DNA from: an uncultured Oscillochloris sp.
GTDB taxonomy: Bacteria > Chloroflexota > Chloroflexia > Chloroflexales > Chloroflexaceae
Assembly (NCBI GenBank): GCA_903877945.1
Contig: CAIRFY010000007.1
Coordinates: 1-7,524, forward strand
Reading direction: 5' to 3'
DNA length: 7,524 nt
The notes beneath the pieces are model-generated. The model was given only the letters and a program-made list of their open reading frames with translations. It was not told the DNA's origin and did no database searches. Shown piece by piece: positions 1 to 7,368 of this stretch. The stretch's first letter is position 1; every line of letters begins with the position of its first letter. The translations under genes and the position numbers were made by a program.

Positions 1-807
1 CGGCACAACCAGATAATCGTCCGACCAAGGGAAGGGATCCTTGACCTCCGCGACGAGGCCCGTATCACGGAGGCTGCGCAGGGTCTGGAACTCGCGCAGA
101 TAGAAGGTGCGACGATCACTGCTGCTAAGGGGATCGCGACCGAGATCATAGAGGTAGAGGGTGCGGCGCTCACCGCCTGCGATTTTGGCATGTAAGATAC
201 GGGTACCCGGAAGGCCATCGCTCGCATCCTCAATCGTAAAGATCCCAATCTCTGACGGAACGGTTGGGCGATCAGAGAGGTCAACTAGCTTATCGCGAAT
301 AACGGTGCTGTGCTGTCCCACCAGAGGGTTGCCCCCGCTCTGATCTCCATGCATCAGACGGGCACAGATCGTGTTGAAGATAAAAAGTTGCGAGTCAATG
401 CGCGGATCCTTAATCGGTGGAACGCGCTCACTGAGAGAGAGGAGTACCCCGGCATGGACAAAATGTCCACGTTCGTGACTGAGCGCCGGAACTCGTATGC
501 GTACGTGTTCGGCCAGGATGCCAGCGATGTAGTCAACCTTATTCAGCGGACTACTCACCGATGCCCCGTCAGCCCGCACCCAAATCTGATCACTGCCGCG
601 AATCTGCCCATACCACGATTTCTCATCAATCAAAAAGACGTGACGCTTGCCAATGACGATAAAATCAATCTCAAAGGTGCGCTCGTTGGCGGTAGGCAGC
701 ACTTTATTGCAGATGACGATCCAATCAGCGGGGAGGTTCGCAAGTTCACCGGCAGCACGTCGCTCACCCTCGGTCGCAAAGGCTCCGGCTTTGACGATCT
801 CCGCCAT
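1..807 (-). CDS. NERD-domain protein with probable C-terminal kinase-like domain (partial, 3' end off window)
   Basis: The frame is open from an ATG at 807 to the left edge, giving 269 residues with no stop, so the gene is truncated by the window. A ribosome site AGGAG lies six bases before the ATG. Residues about 13-80 match the NERD (nuclease-related) domain: GERRAAGEL near the start, then IDFIVIG with D48, then FLIDEKSWYG with D61, K63 and G67, the pattern of a PD-(D/E)xK-like core. Residues about 205-269 resemble the N-lobe of a protein kinase: strands near ILHAKIAG and RRTLYLYDL, then FYLREFQTLRSL with a helix-C-like Glu239, and a strand ending DDYLVVP. No lysine is visible at the expected strand-3 place (Tyr or Leu there), so kinase activity is uncertain. 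NERD plus kinase fusions are known, for example PglW of phage-defence systems. A defence role is inferred only; no other defence gene is in view. Confidence 0.8.
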   Translation of the reverse strand, partial: MAEIVKAGAFATEGERRAAGELANLPADWIVICNKVLPTANERTFEIDFIVIGKRHVFLIDEKSWYGQIRGSDQIWVRADGASVSSPLNKVDYIAGILAEHVRIRVPALSHERGHFVHAGVLLSLSERVPPIKDPRIDSQLFIFNTICARLMHGDQSGGNPLVGQHSTVIRDKLVDLSDRPTVPSEIGIFTIEDASDGLPGTRILHAKIAGGERRTLYLYDLGRDPLSSSDRRTFYLREFQTLRSLRDTGLVAEVKDPFPWSDDYLVVP

Positions 808-888
808 TGGATACTCCTACGCAGATCTATATAAGTTGGTGTACATCAGTCCACACTATAACATGTACCTCATGCTCCTACCATACCA

Positions 889-908
889 GGCACATATGTG
901 GGTGTGCC
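889..908. other. Palindromic stretch in the divergent intergenic region
   Basis: GGCACA at 889-894 and TGTGCC at 903-908 form an inverted repeat. It overlaps a perfect 10-bp palindrome CACATATGTG at 891-900. The rest of 808-943 is relatively AT-rich and lies upstream of the NERD gene, so it is a plausible place for its promoter and an operator. No convincing pair of -35 and -10 boxes was found, and no regulator can be named. Confidence 0.3.
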
Positions 909-943
909 ACATTGTTATGCAGGCACATCAGCACAACCGCAAT

Positions 944-1132
944 GAGGATCGCGGCCACGTAGGAGAGGATCGCGGCTGCGTAGGAGAGGATCGCAGCCGC
1001 GTAGATGAGGATCGCGGCTGCGTAGGAGAGGATCGCAGCCGCGAAGGAGAGGATCGCGCCTGCGTAGATGAGGATCGCGGCTGCGAAGGAGAGGATCGCG
1101 GCTGTGAAGGTGAGGATCGCGGCCATGTAGGT
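944..1132. repeat. Tandem array, nine 21-bp units
   Basis: Nine contiguous 21-bp units occur without spacers. Each starts GAGGAT, continues with a ten-base core, and ends in a five-base tail such as TAGGA, TAGAT or GAAGGT-like variants. Cores in units 2, 4 and 7 read CGCGGCTGCG; cores in units 3 and 5 read CGCAGCCGCG, its exact reverse complement, so neighbouring units 2 to 5 can pair as 10-bp stems with 11-base loops. Because 21 is a multiple of three and the units contain no stop, several frames stay open across the array. It lies between the divergent starts of the NERD gene (807) and the small gene at 1224. Unit length equals two helical turns, so each copy presents the same DNA face. Function unknown. 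Confidence 0.9.
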
Positions 1133-1159
1133 TGGTTACATTTTTGTGCATGGGATATG

Positions 1160-1165
1160 TACAAT
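1160..1165 (+). promoter_or_regulatory. Candidate -10 box for the small gene at 1224
   Basis: TACAAT differs at one base from the bacterial -10 consensus and would start transcripts near 1172, giving a leader of roughly 50 bases before the ATG at 1224. No good -35 box lies 16-18 bases upstream, so support is weak. If it is real, the 21-bp array lies just upstream of the promoter rather than in the transcript. Confidence 0.25.
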
Positions 1166-1223
1166 ACGCAGGTGCGCCAATTTGGGCGACACAATCGGCG
1201 TATATCTCAGAAAGGATCCATCC

Positions 1224-1583
1224 ATGGCCCGACGCACCATCGCGGTTCCTCACGTTACCCTCACCGCCGACCACGAGACCGTCAAAGCGCTTCAGGGTAT
1301 GATTGACTACCAGCCACTCAACCCGGCCTACAGCTCCACGCAGCTCATGCAGCTCCAAGCGACACTGACTCAGGCTGAGCAGGCCGAGAAAGAGGCAGAG
1401 GTGGCCCTCGCCCAGGCTCGTGCTATCCGAGCCGAGACCACTCACACCTACCATGACGCAGTTGTCGGTGCACGCGCCCATGTGGTTGCCCAGTATGGCC
1501 CGGACTCGGCCGCCATCTCCCTCGTTGGCCTCACCCGCAAGTCGGAGCGCAAGCGACCGGTCAAGCGCCAGGCCACAGCGTAG
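1224..1583 (+). CDS. Conserved hypothetical protein, 119 aa, coiled-coil-like
   Basis: The ATG at 1224 is preceded by AAAGGA at suitable spacing; the frame is open further upstream into the 21-bp array, but no other start there has a ribosome site. The protein is small and soluble-looking with no signal peptide or membrane segment. Residues about 38-75 (SSTQLMQLQATLTQ, AEQAEKEAEVALAQARAIRA) are Ala/Glu/Gln-rich and should form a coiled coil. The C-terminal part, AQYGPDSAAISLVGLTRKSERKRP, resembles, from memory, a tail found in small uncharacterised proteins of Chloroflexota and cyanobacteria, with a YGPDS motif followed by a basic KSERKRP end. No function is known to me. It stands alone between the 21-bp array and a hairpin, converging on the SEDS gene. 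Confidence 0.8.
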   Translation: MARRTIAVPHVTLTADHETVKALQGMIDYQPLNPAYSSTQLMQLQATLTQAEQAEKEAEVALAQARAIRAETTHTYHDAVVGARAHVVAQYGPDSAAISLVGLTRKSERKRPVKRQATA

Positions 1584-1597
1584 ACGGGAAGACGGGA
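1582..1597 (+). repeat. Two copies of AGACGGGA overlapping the stop codon
   Basis: AGACGGGA occurs twice in tandem at 1582-1589 and 1590-1597, starting on the second base of the TAG stop of the small gene. A related AGACGGGG is found in the hairpin arm at 1605-1612. On its own this is weak, but it matches the way arrays start at the stop codons of hoxU and hoxH. Confidence 0.5.
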
Positions 1598-1599
1598 GT

Positions 1600-1637
1600 C
1601 ACCAAGACGGGGAAGCATCAACTTCCCCGTCTTGGTG
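1600..1637. terminator. Perfect 16-bp hairpin between convergent genes, probable bidirectional terminator
   Basis: CACCAAGACGGGGAAG at 1600-1615 pairs exactly with CTTCCCCGTCTTGGTG at 1622-1637 around a six-base loop CATCAA. After one T-T mismatch the stem continues with GAG/CTC. It sits in the 74-bp gap between the stop of the small gene (1583) and that of the SEDS gene (1658), where a shared terminator is expected. There is no U-run on either side, so it is not a textbook intrinsic terminator; it could instead protect mRNA 3' ends. The left arm contains AGACGGGG, related to the AGACGGGA duplicated just before it. Confidence 0.65.
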
Positions 1638-1657
1638 TCTCTGAGATCCCTTAACCC

Positions 1658-3034
1658 CTACCCCCGCTTCGTCGCCGCCGAGATCCGCATCAGCAGGCCG
1701 ATGATTAGGAAGTTGATGAGTACGGATGATCCGCCGTAGGAGATGAAGGGCAGGGTAATGCCGGTGAGCGGAATGAGCCGCAGGTTCCCGCCGATAATGA
1801 TGATTGACTGCACCGCGATGATCGTGGTCAAGCCGACGGCCAGTAGCTGCTCAAAGCCACGAAATCGACCGGGAATGGCCAGAGCGATGTGGTAGCCACG
1901 AAAAATCAGCAGCACGTAGGCGATGAGTACGGCCAGGGTGCCGCCAAGGCCCATCTCCTCGCCCACGGCGGTGAAGATGAAGTCGGTGTGGATCGCCGGG
2001 ACGATGGCCGGCACGCCCATGCCGAGCCCGGCCCCGAAGATCCCGCCCGATGCCAGGGCGTAGATCCCCTGCACAATCTGGTAGCCGTAGCCCTGGGCGA
2101 CCGCCCACGGGTTCAGCCAGATTTCAACACGTAGCGATACGACCGGCAGCCGTGTGTAGAGGACGTAGGCTCCCACCGCGAAGGCCAGCACTCCCGCCAG
2201 TACGTACAGCGCACGTCCGGTGGCCGTGTAGAGCATGGCGAGAAAGACCCCGAAGAGCAGCAGGGCCGCCCCCAGGTCGCGCTGAAAGACGATGGTCGCC
2301 ATTGCGATGCCCCACATGCCCAAGATCGGCACGAGGTACGGCAGTGGCGGCAGAGTCAGCGGGCCAAACCGATACCCGGCGGCCACCACCTCGCGGTGCT
2401 CGTTCAGGTACGAGGCCATGAAGATCACCAGGATGATCTTGAGCAGTTCTGAGGGCTGGAAGAGGAAGGCTCCGAAGTTGAACCAGACCTTGACCCCGCT
2501 GCCGTTCGGATCGACGCCAAAGACGAAGGTGGCAAAGATCAGGAGCATGCCGATCACGAGCCAGATATAGCGGTAGTGGTCGAGGACATCGACCAGCGAG
2601 AGCCGCAACGCCCGGATGCAGATCCGATCCCAAGGTACGAACAGCATCAGGGCCAGCACAGCCACGCCAATGGTTACCCACAATGATTGCTTGGCTGCCA
2701 CGCCCGCGTAGGTGTCGCCGTACAGCGCGTTCAGGCTGGGGTCGAGTCGTGCGGTGAGCATCAGGCTCAGCCCGGCCAGCAGGGCCACGAGCGGCAGTAG
2801 CACCTGGTCGGCGTCGGGACTCCGCACGCTCAGCCCGACCGAGATGCCAATGAAGAGGAGCAGCGGCAGTGTGGAGGGCCAGAGGATGCTTAGCACCCCT
2901 GGCACGGTGGCGACAAAGTTACGCTGCTGGGTTGCGGTGACTACCAGCAGGTAGCCCGCTGCAAAGAAGAGCAGTACCGTCACGAGCAGTTGGAACTCGA
3001 CCCCGCGAAATTGTCGTAGCCGTTGAAACCACAT
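1658..3034 (-). CDS. SEDS-family protein (FtsW/RodA/SpoVE), catalytic Asp position is Val
   Basis: The 458-residue polytopic membrane protein has about ten to twelve hydrophobic segments, slightly longer than typical RodA/FtsW because of an N-terminal extension. SEDS landmarks appear in order: FQPSELLKI (192-200), QRDLGAALL (251-259), RVEIWLNPWAVAQGYGYQIVQ (302-322), ALASGGIFGAGLGMG (326-340), HTDFIFTAVGEEMG (349-362) and LRLIPLTGITLPFISYGGSS (418-437). The family polymerises lipid II into glycan strands together with a class B PBP, for division (FtsW) or elongation (RodA). In known members the extracellular loop reads like NPWEDPFGSGYQ and its Asp (E. coli FtsW D297, RodA D262) is essential. 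Here the aligned residue is V312, codon GTC, which would need one base change to be Asp. No PBP gene is next to it. Which paralogue this is cannot be settled, so no symbol is given. The ATG overlaps the stop of the upstream 69-residue gene. Confidence 0.92.
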   Translation of the reverse strand: MWFQRLRQFRGVEFQLLVTVLLFFAAGYLLVVTATQQRNFVATVPGVLSILWPSTLPLLLFIGISVGLSVRSPDADQVLLPLVALLAGLSLMLTARLDPSLNALYGDTYAGVAAKQSLWVTIGVAVLALMLFVPWDRICIRALRLSLVDVLDHYRYIWLVIGMLLIFATFVFGVDPNGSGVKVWFNFGAFLFQPSELLKIILVIFMASYLNEHREVVAAGYRFGPLTLPPLPYLVPILGMWGIAMATIVFQRDLGAALLLFGVFLAMLYTATGRALYVLAGVLAFAVGAYVLYTRLPVVSLRVEIWLNPWAVAQGYGYQIVQGIYALASGGIFGAGLGMGVPAIVPAIHTDFIFTAVGEEMGLGGTLAVLIAYVLLIFRGYHIALAIPGRFRGFEQLLAVGLTTIIAVQSIIIIGGNLRLIPLTGITLPFISYGGSSVLINFLIIGLLMRISAATKRG

Positions 3035-3243
3035 TATTTCCCCAACTCCTCTTGCACGTTGGCGGCCTGAGCGGCCACCAAGCGGAAGCGCCGCGCACTG
3101 TCTTTGTCGTGGACGCTCTCGGCGGCGCGCATGAGCATGCCGGCGGCGTACTGGAGTTGCCGCAGCGCCTCACGCCGCCCTTCTAGCCGCCCCTGTGCGA
3201 TCTCGCGCTCCATATGTTCAATAATCTGATCGATGGTGAGCAT
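3034..3243 (-). CDS. Small helical protein of unknown function, coupled to the SEDS gene
   Basis: A strong ribosome site GGAAGGAG stands six or seven bases before the ATG at 3243. The 69-residue product has no membrane segment, signal peptide or cysteine pairs. It looks all-helical and charged, with an N-terminal stretch IDQIIEHMEREIAQGRLEGRR and an Ala-rich middle around QLQYAAGMLMRAAES. Its stop TAA and the ATG of the SEDS gene share one base (TAATG), so the two are almost certainly co-transcribed and translationally coupled; GAGGAG near its 3' end serves as the ribosome site for the next gene. I do not recognise the family. Position suggests a link to the SEDS protein, but that is inference only. 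Confidence 0.8.
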   Translation of the reverse strand: MLTIDQIIEHMEREIAQGRLEGRREALRQLQYAAGMLMRAAESVHDKDSARRFRLVAAQAANVQEELGK

Positions 3244-3338
3244 GGGCCACTCCTTCCAAACGTGATATGATAACTACTCTGAACATACCGAGATAAGCAA
3301 TCCTCTTGGATCCGTGAATAAAGGGAAGAGGAGCAGCT
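3244..3338. promoter_or_regulatory. Divergent promoter region between the SEDS operon and hoxUYH
   Basis: This 95-bp gap separates two genes transcribed outward, so it must hold a promoter for each unless one is read from outside. On the plus strand, TG-A-TATGAT at 3263-3271 is a good extended -10 element and would start hoxU transcripts near 3278, with a leader of about 60 bases; its -35 region is poor. On the minus strand TTGCTT (3300-3295) is a possible -35, but no good -10 follows at normal spacing. AGGAG at 3328-3332 is the hoxU ribosome site. No clear operator palindrome was seen. Confidence 0.4.
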
Positions 3339-4040
3339 ATGGCTGCAAAAACACTCAAAATCAATGGTACCATGATTAGCGCTCGCGAGGGCGAGAGCAT
3401 CCTGGAGGCCGCACGCGACTCCGGCGTCGCTATCCCAACGCTCTGTCACCTGGATGGACTCTCGGATGTGGGCGCATGTCGGCTCTGCATTGTCGATGTT
3501 GGCGGTCGAATACGCCCTGCCTGTACGACTGCCGTCGCTGAGGGGATGGATATTCAGACCAATACCGAACGGTTGCGGACATACCGACGCCAGATCGTTG
3601 AATTGCTCTTTGCGGAGCGCGGCCACGTCTGCGCGGTGTGCGTGGCCAGCGGCCATTGTGAACTTCAGGATTTGGCCGTCTCCCTAGGCATGGATCATGT
3701 GCGCTACGACTACCTGGCGCCCACCTGTACTGTGGACATCAGTCATCAACGCTTCGGGATCGACCACAACCGCTGCGTCCTTTGTACGCGCTGCGTGCGG
3801 GCCTGCGATGAGGTCGAAGGTGTTCATACGTGGGATGTCTCCGGTCGCGGCACCTCGGCGCGCATCATCAGCGATCTAAACCAGCCCTGGGGCGAGGCCG
3901 AGAGCTGCACGTCGTGTGGTAAGTGTTTGTTGGCATGTCCAACCGGTGCCCTCTTCCAGCGCGGTTCTACCGTCGCCGAGATGGAACACGCCTCCGGCAG
4001 GATCGCCCTGATTGTCGAGTCGCGCCGGGTGATGCGGTGA
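3339..4040 (+). CDS. hoxU: HoxU, Fe-S electron-transfer subunit of bidirectional NiFe hydrogenase
   Basis: The ATG follows AGGAG by six bases, and the 233 residues match the usual HoxU length. The protein is homologous to the N-terminal part of complex I subunit NuoG. It has an N-terminal plant-type [2Fe-2S] ferredoxin domain with C36, C47, C50 and C62. Next is a His/Cys [4Fe-4S] site in ERGHVCAVCVASGHCELQ (H96, C98, C101, C107), whose H-x-C spacing is typical of HoxU. Two CxxCxxCxxxC clusters follow, at C146-C156 and C190-C200. It passes electrons between the HoxYH hydrogenase module and the HoxEF diaphorase in the cytoplasm. Here it is the first plus-strand gene, with no hoxE or hoxF upstream. 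Its last codons, GTG ATG CGG TGA, already belong to the 8-bp repeat that follows, so the extreme C-terminus is repeat-derived. Confidence 0.93.
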   Translation: MAAKTLKINGTMISAREGESILEAARDSGVAIPTLCHLDGLSDVGACRLCIVDVGGRIRPACTTAVAEGMDIQTNTERLRTYRRQIVELLFAERGHVCAVCVASGHCELQDLAVSLGMDHVRYDYLAPTCTVDISHQRFGIDHNRCVLCTRCVRACDEVEGVHTWDVSGRGTSARIISDLNQPWGEAESCTSCGKCLLACPTGALFQRGSTVAEMEHASGRIALIVESRRVMR

Positions 4041-4129
4041 TGCGGGGACGCGGGGACGCGGGGACGCGGGGACGCGGGGACGCGGGGACGCGGGGACGCG
4101 GGGACGCGGGGATGCGGGGACGCGGGGAC
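4031..4129 (+). repeat. 8-bp G-rich tandem array (about 12 units) filling the hoxU-hoxY gap
   Basis: GATGCGGT, GATGCGGG and then mostly GACGCGGG repeat with an 8-bp period. Read in another register, ten full GGGGACGC-type units run from 4044 to 4123, followed by GGGGAC. One unit carries T for C (4113). There are eleven GGGG runs separated by four bases each, on the coding strand. The array starts within the last three codons of hoxU and supplies its TGA stop. It ends about 30 bases before the hoxY start, leaving the hoxY ribosome site outside. The regular GGGG runs are predicted to form G-quadruplexes in the non-template strand and in the mRNA. Confidence 0.95.
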
Positions 4130-4161
4130 ACCCTGTCGTCGTGTCGTACAACGAGGATATA

Positions 4162-4719
4162 ATGAGCGATGACACCCCCAAAATCAAGCTGGCAACCGTC
4201 TGGCTGGGCGGCTGCTCGGGTTGCCATATGTCGCTGCTCGATCTGGACGAGTGGCTGATCGACCTGGCTGCCCACGTGGATTTGGTGTACAGTCCCATTG
4301 CCGACATCAAGGTCTTCCCCGAGGGGGTGGATCTGGCTCTGGTCGAGGGAGCCATCGCCAGCGACGAGCACATGGAGATCATCCACACGGTACGGCGCAA
4401 CAGCACGCTGCTCGTATCGCTCGGCGACTGCGCGGTGACGGGGAATGTCACCGCTCTGCGCAACCCCCTGGGCGCAGCCGGGCTGACGCTCCAGCAGATC
4501 TACGTCGATCACGGCGACCCGCGTGGGATTATTCCGGCTGAGCCAGGGATCGTGCCGGTGCTACTCGATAGGGTGGTGCCCGTACACGCCGCTGTGGCGG
4601 TAGATTATTTCCTGCCGGGGTGCCCGCCGCCGGCTCCGCGCATTCGTGCGATGCTAGAGGCTCTGCTCGCTGGCAAGACTCCCGTCGCCGAGGGTGCGAA
4701 GATGCTGCGATTTGGATAG
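4162..4719 (+). CDS. hoxY: HoxY, small subunit of bidirectional NiFe hydrogenase
   Basis: I chose the ATG at 4162 because GAGG lies six bases upstream; an in-frame GTG at 4141 would add seven residues but has no ribosome site and follows the repeat tract directly. The 185-residue product matches HoxY length. It carries the proximal [4Fe-4S] ligands: C18 and C21 in WLGGCSGCHMS, C90 in SLGDCAVTGN, and C154 in LPGCPPP. The EGAI motif around E63 is also standard for group 3 small subunits. There is no Tat signal, so the enzyme is cytoplasmic. HoxY pairs with HoxH and carries electrons from the NiFe site toward HoxU. The gene is 121 bp from hoxU, unusually far for this operon because of the repeat, and its stop is eight bases before hoxH. 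Confidence 0.93.
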   Translation: MSDDTPKIKLATVWLGGCSGCHMSLLDLDEWLIDLAAHVDLVYSPIADIKVFPEGVDLALVEGAIASDEHMEIIHTVRRNSTLLVSLGDCAVTGNVTALRNPLGAAGLTLQQIYVDHGDPRGIIPAEPGIVPVLLDRVVPVHAAVAVDYFLPGCPPPAPRIRAMLEALLAGKTPVAEGAKMLRFG

Positions 4720-4727
4720 GTGATTCT

Positions 4728-6197
<1,470 letters not shown>

Positions 6198-6278
6198 ATC
6201 GGGCGTCAGCGGCTATGTTCATTCAGTGTGACAAGGCGAGTTCTGCGGTGCTGCTCATTTTTTGTGAGGCTCTACGAT

Positions 6279-7346
6279 ATGGCAATGGTACCAGTTATTC
6301 AGATTGGGGTAGGCGGGGTAGGTCGCGAATTGGTTGGGCAGGTGCTGGGGGCGCGGGCGGCGCTGGAGGCGCGCTACGGGTTTCGGCTAGAATACCTGGC
6401 CCTGGCTGATAGCGCGGGAGCGCTGGCGTCCGGCTCCCCGCTGCCGGAGGAGCGAATCCTTGCCGCCATGCGTGCCAAAGCTGCGGGGGGCAACCTTGCG
6501 GCGTCGCCCGCAGGGCGCGCAATCCAAAGCTGGGATGAACTGGTGCCGGACGGGCCGTGTATTGTGGTGGATGTGACGGCGGCGAGCGGCCATGAGGTGC
6601 CGCTGGCGGATGCGATCTCCGGCGGTGCGCGGGTGGTGCTGGCGAACAAGAAGCCGCTCAGCGCAACGTGGTCGAGCTTTGTGGAACTGACCTTCGGTGC
6701 GGCGACGCGCTATGAGGCGACGGTGGGGGCTGGGCTACCGGTGATCGCTACGCTCCAGGGGTTGCTTGATAGCGGCGACCAGGTGACGCGCATTGAGGCG
6801 GCGATGAGTGGGACGCTGGGGTATCTGTGCAGCGAACTGGAGGCGGGCGTGCCGCTCTCGGCGGCGGTGCGTGCGGCCCATCAGTTGGGGTATACCGAGC
6901 CTGACCCACGCGACGATCTGAGCGGGGCCGATGTGGCCCGTAAGGCGCTGATCCTGGCCCGTACCTGCGGCCTGGAGTGGGAACTGGCGAACATCCCGGC
7001 GGAGCCGTGGTTCCCGCCGACACTGGCGGGTGTGAGCCGCGATACGTTTATGGCCCGCCTGGAGGATCTGGACGCGCCGTTTGCAGCGCGGGTGGCTGCG
7101 GCGAAGGCCCAGGGCGCGGCCCTGCGCTATGTGGCAACGATCACGCCTGAGGGGGCGAGTGTGGGCCTGCGCGCAGTGCCAGCCGACCACCCGCTGGCCA
7201 GTTTGCGCGGGCCGGATAACCTGTTTAGCTTTACGACGGCGCGCTACGCCGAGCGGCCCCTGGTGGTGCGCGGCCCCGGTGCCGGTCAGGCGGCGACGGC
7301 GGCGGGCGTGCTGGCCGATATTGTGGCGACAGCGCGGGAAATGTAG
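6279..7346 (+). CDS. hom: Homoserine dehydrogenase (monofunctional, no ACT domain)
   Basis: It reduces aspartate semialdehyde to homoserine with NAD(P)H, the branch point to threonine and methionine. I chose the ATG at 6279, with GAGG nine bases upstream; the longer in-frame start at 6168 lies in the 7-bp repeat and adds a 37-residue Arg/Cys-rich stretch unlike the family. The 355-residue protein has a Rossmann motif IGVGGVG (G10, G12, G15), NKKPLS (123-128), YEATVGAGLPVI (145-156) and the signature LGYTEPDPRDDLSGADVARK (203-222). There E207, D218 and K222 match the spacing of yeast E208, D219 and the catalytic lysine K223. The C-terminus GPGAGQAATAAGVLADIV closes the Rossmann domain. There is no aspartokinase or ACT regulatory domain, so feedback control is not evident. 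It has its own 129-bp gap after hoxH; whether it shares the hox transcript is unknown. Confidence 0.92.
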   Translation: MAMVPVIQIGVGGVGRELVGQVLGARAALEARYGFRLEYLALADSAGALASGSPLPEERILAAMRAKAAGGNLAASPAGRAIQSWDELVPDGPCIVVDVTAASGHEVPLADAISGGARVVLANKKPLSATWSSFVELTFGAATRYEATVGAGLPVIATLQGLLDSGDQVTRIEAAMSGTLGYLCSELEAGVPLSAAVRAAHQLGYTEPDPRDDLSGADVARKALILARTCGLEWELANIPAEPWFPPTLAGVSRDTFMARLEDLDAPFAARVAAAKAQGAALRYVATITPEGASVGLRAVPADHPLASLRGPDNLFSFTTARYAERPLVVRGPGAGQAATAAGVLADIVATAREM

Positions 7347-7368
7347 GAGCGAAGTTTTATAGTAGGGC

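Noticed and set aside
310..834. Plus-strand 174-residue frame
   Set aside because: Antisense to the NERD gene, which has a clear domain and ribosome site; the product resembles nothing.
944..1132. CRISPR array
   Set aside because: The 21-bp units abut each other with no unique spacers, and no cas gene is present.
647..1306. Plus-strand 219-residue frame with EDRGCVG repeats
   Set aside because: It overlaps the NERD gene on the opposite strand and stays open only because the 21-bp period is a multiple of three; no ribosome site.
4141..4161. Upstream GTG start for hoxY
   Set aside because: No ribosome site, directly after the repeat tract; the ATG at 4162 has GAGG at proper spacing.
3923..4162. 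Plus-strand 79-residue frame with RGDAGTRG repeats
   Set aside because: Overlaps the hoxU end in another frame and is made of the array; no ribosome site.
3876..4512. Minus-strand frames of 181 and 195 residues with PRVPASPR repeats
   Set aside because: They are antisense to hoxU and hoxY, and the repeats are only the 8-bp array read in the other direction.
4620..4727. Upstream start extending hoxH into hoxY
   Set aside because: The extra residues are out-of-frame hoxY sequence; the family N-terminus begins at 4728 with a ribosome site.
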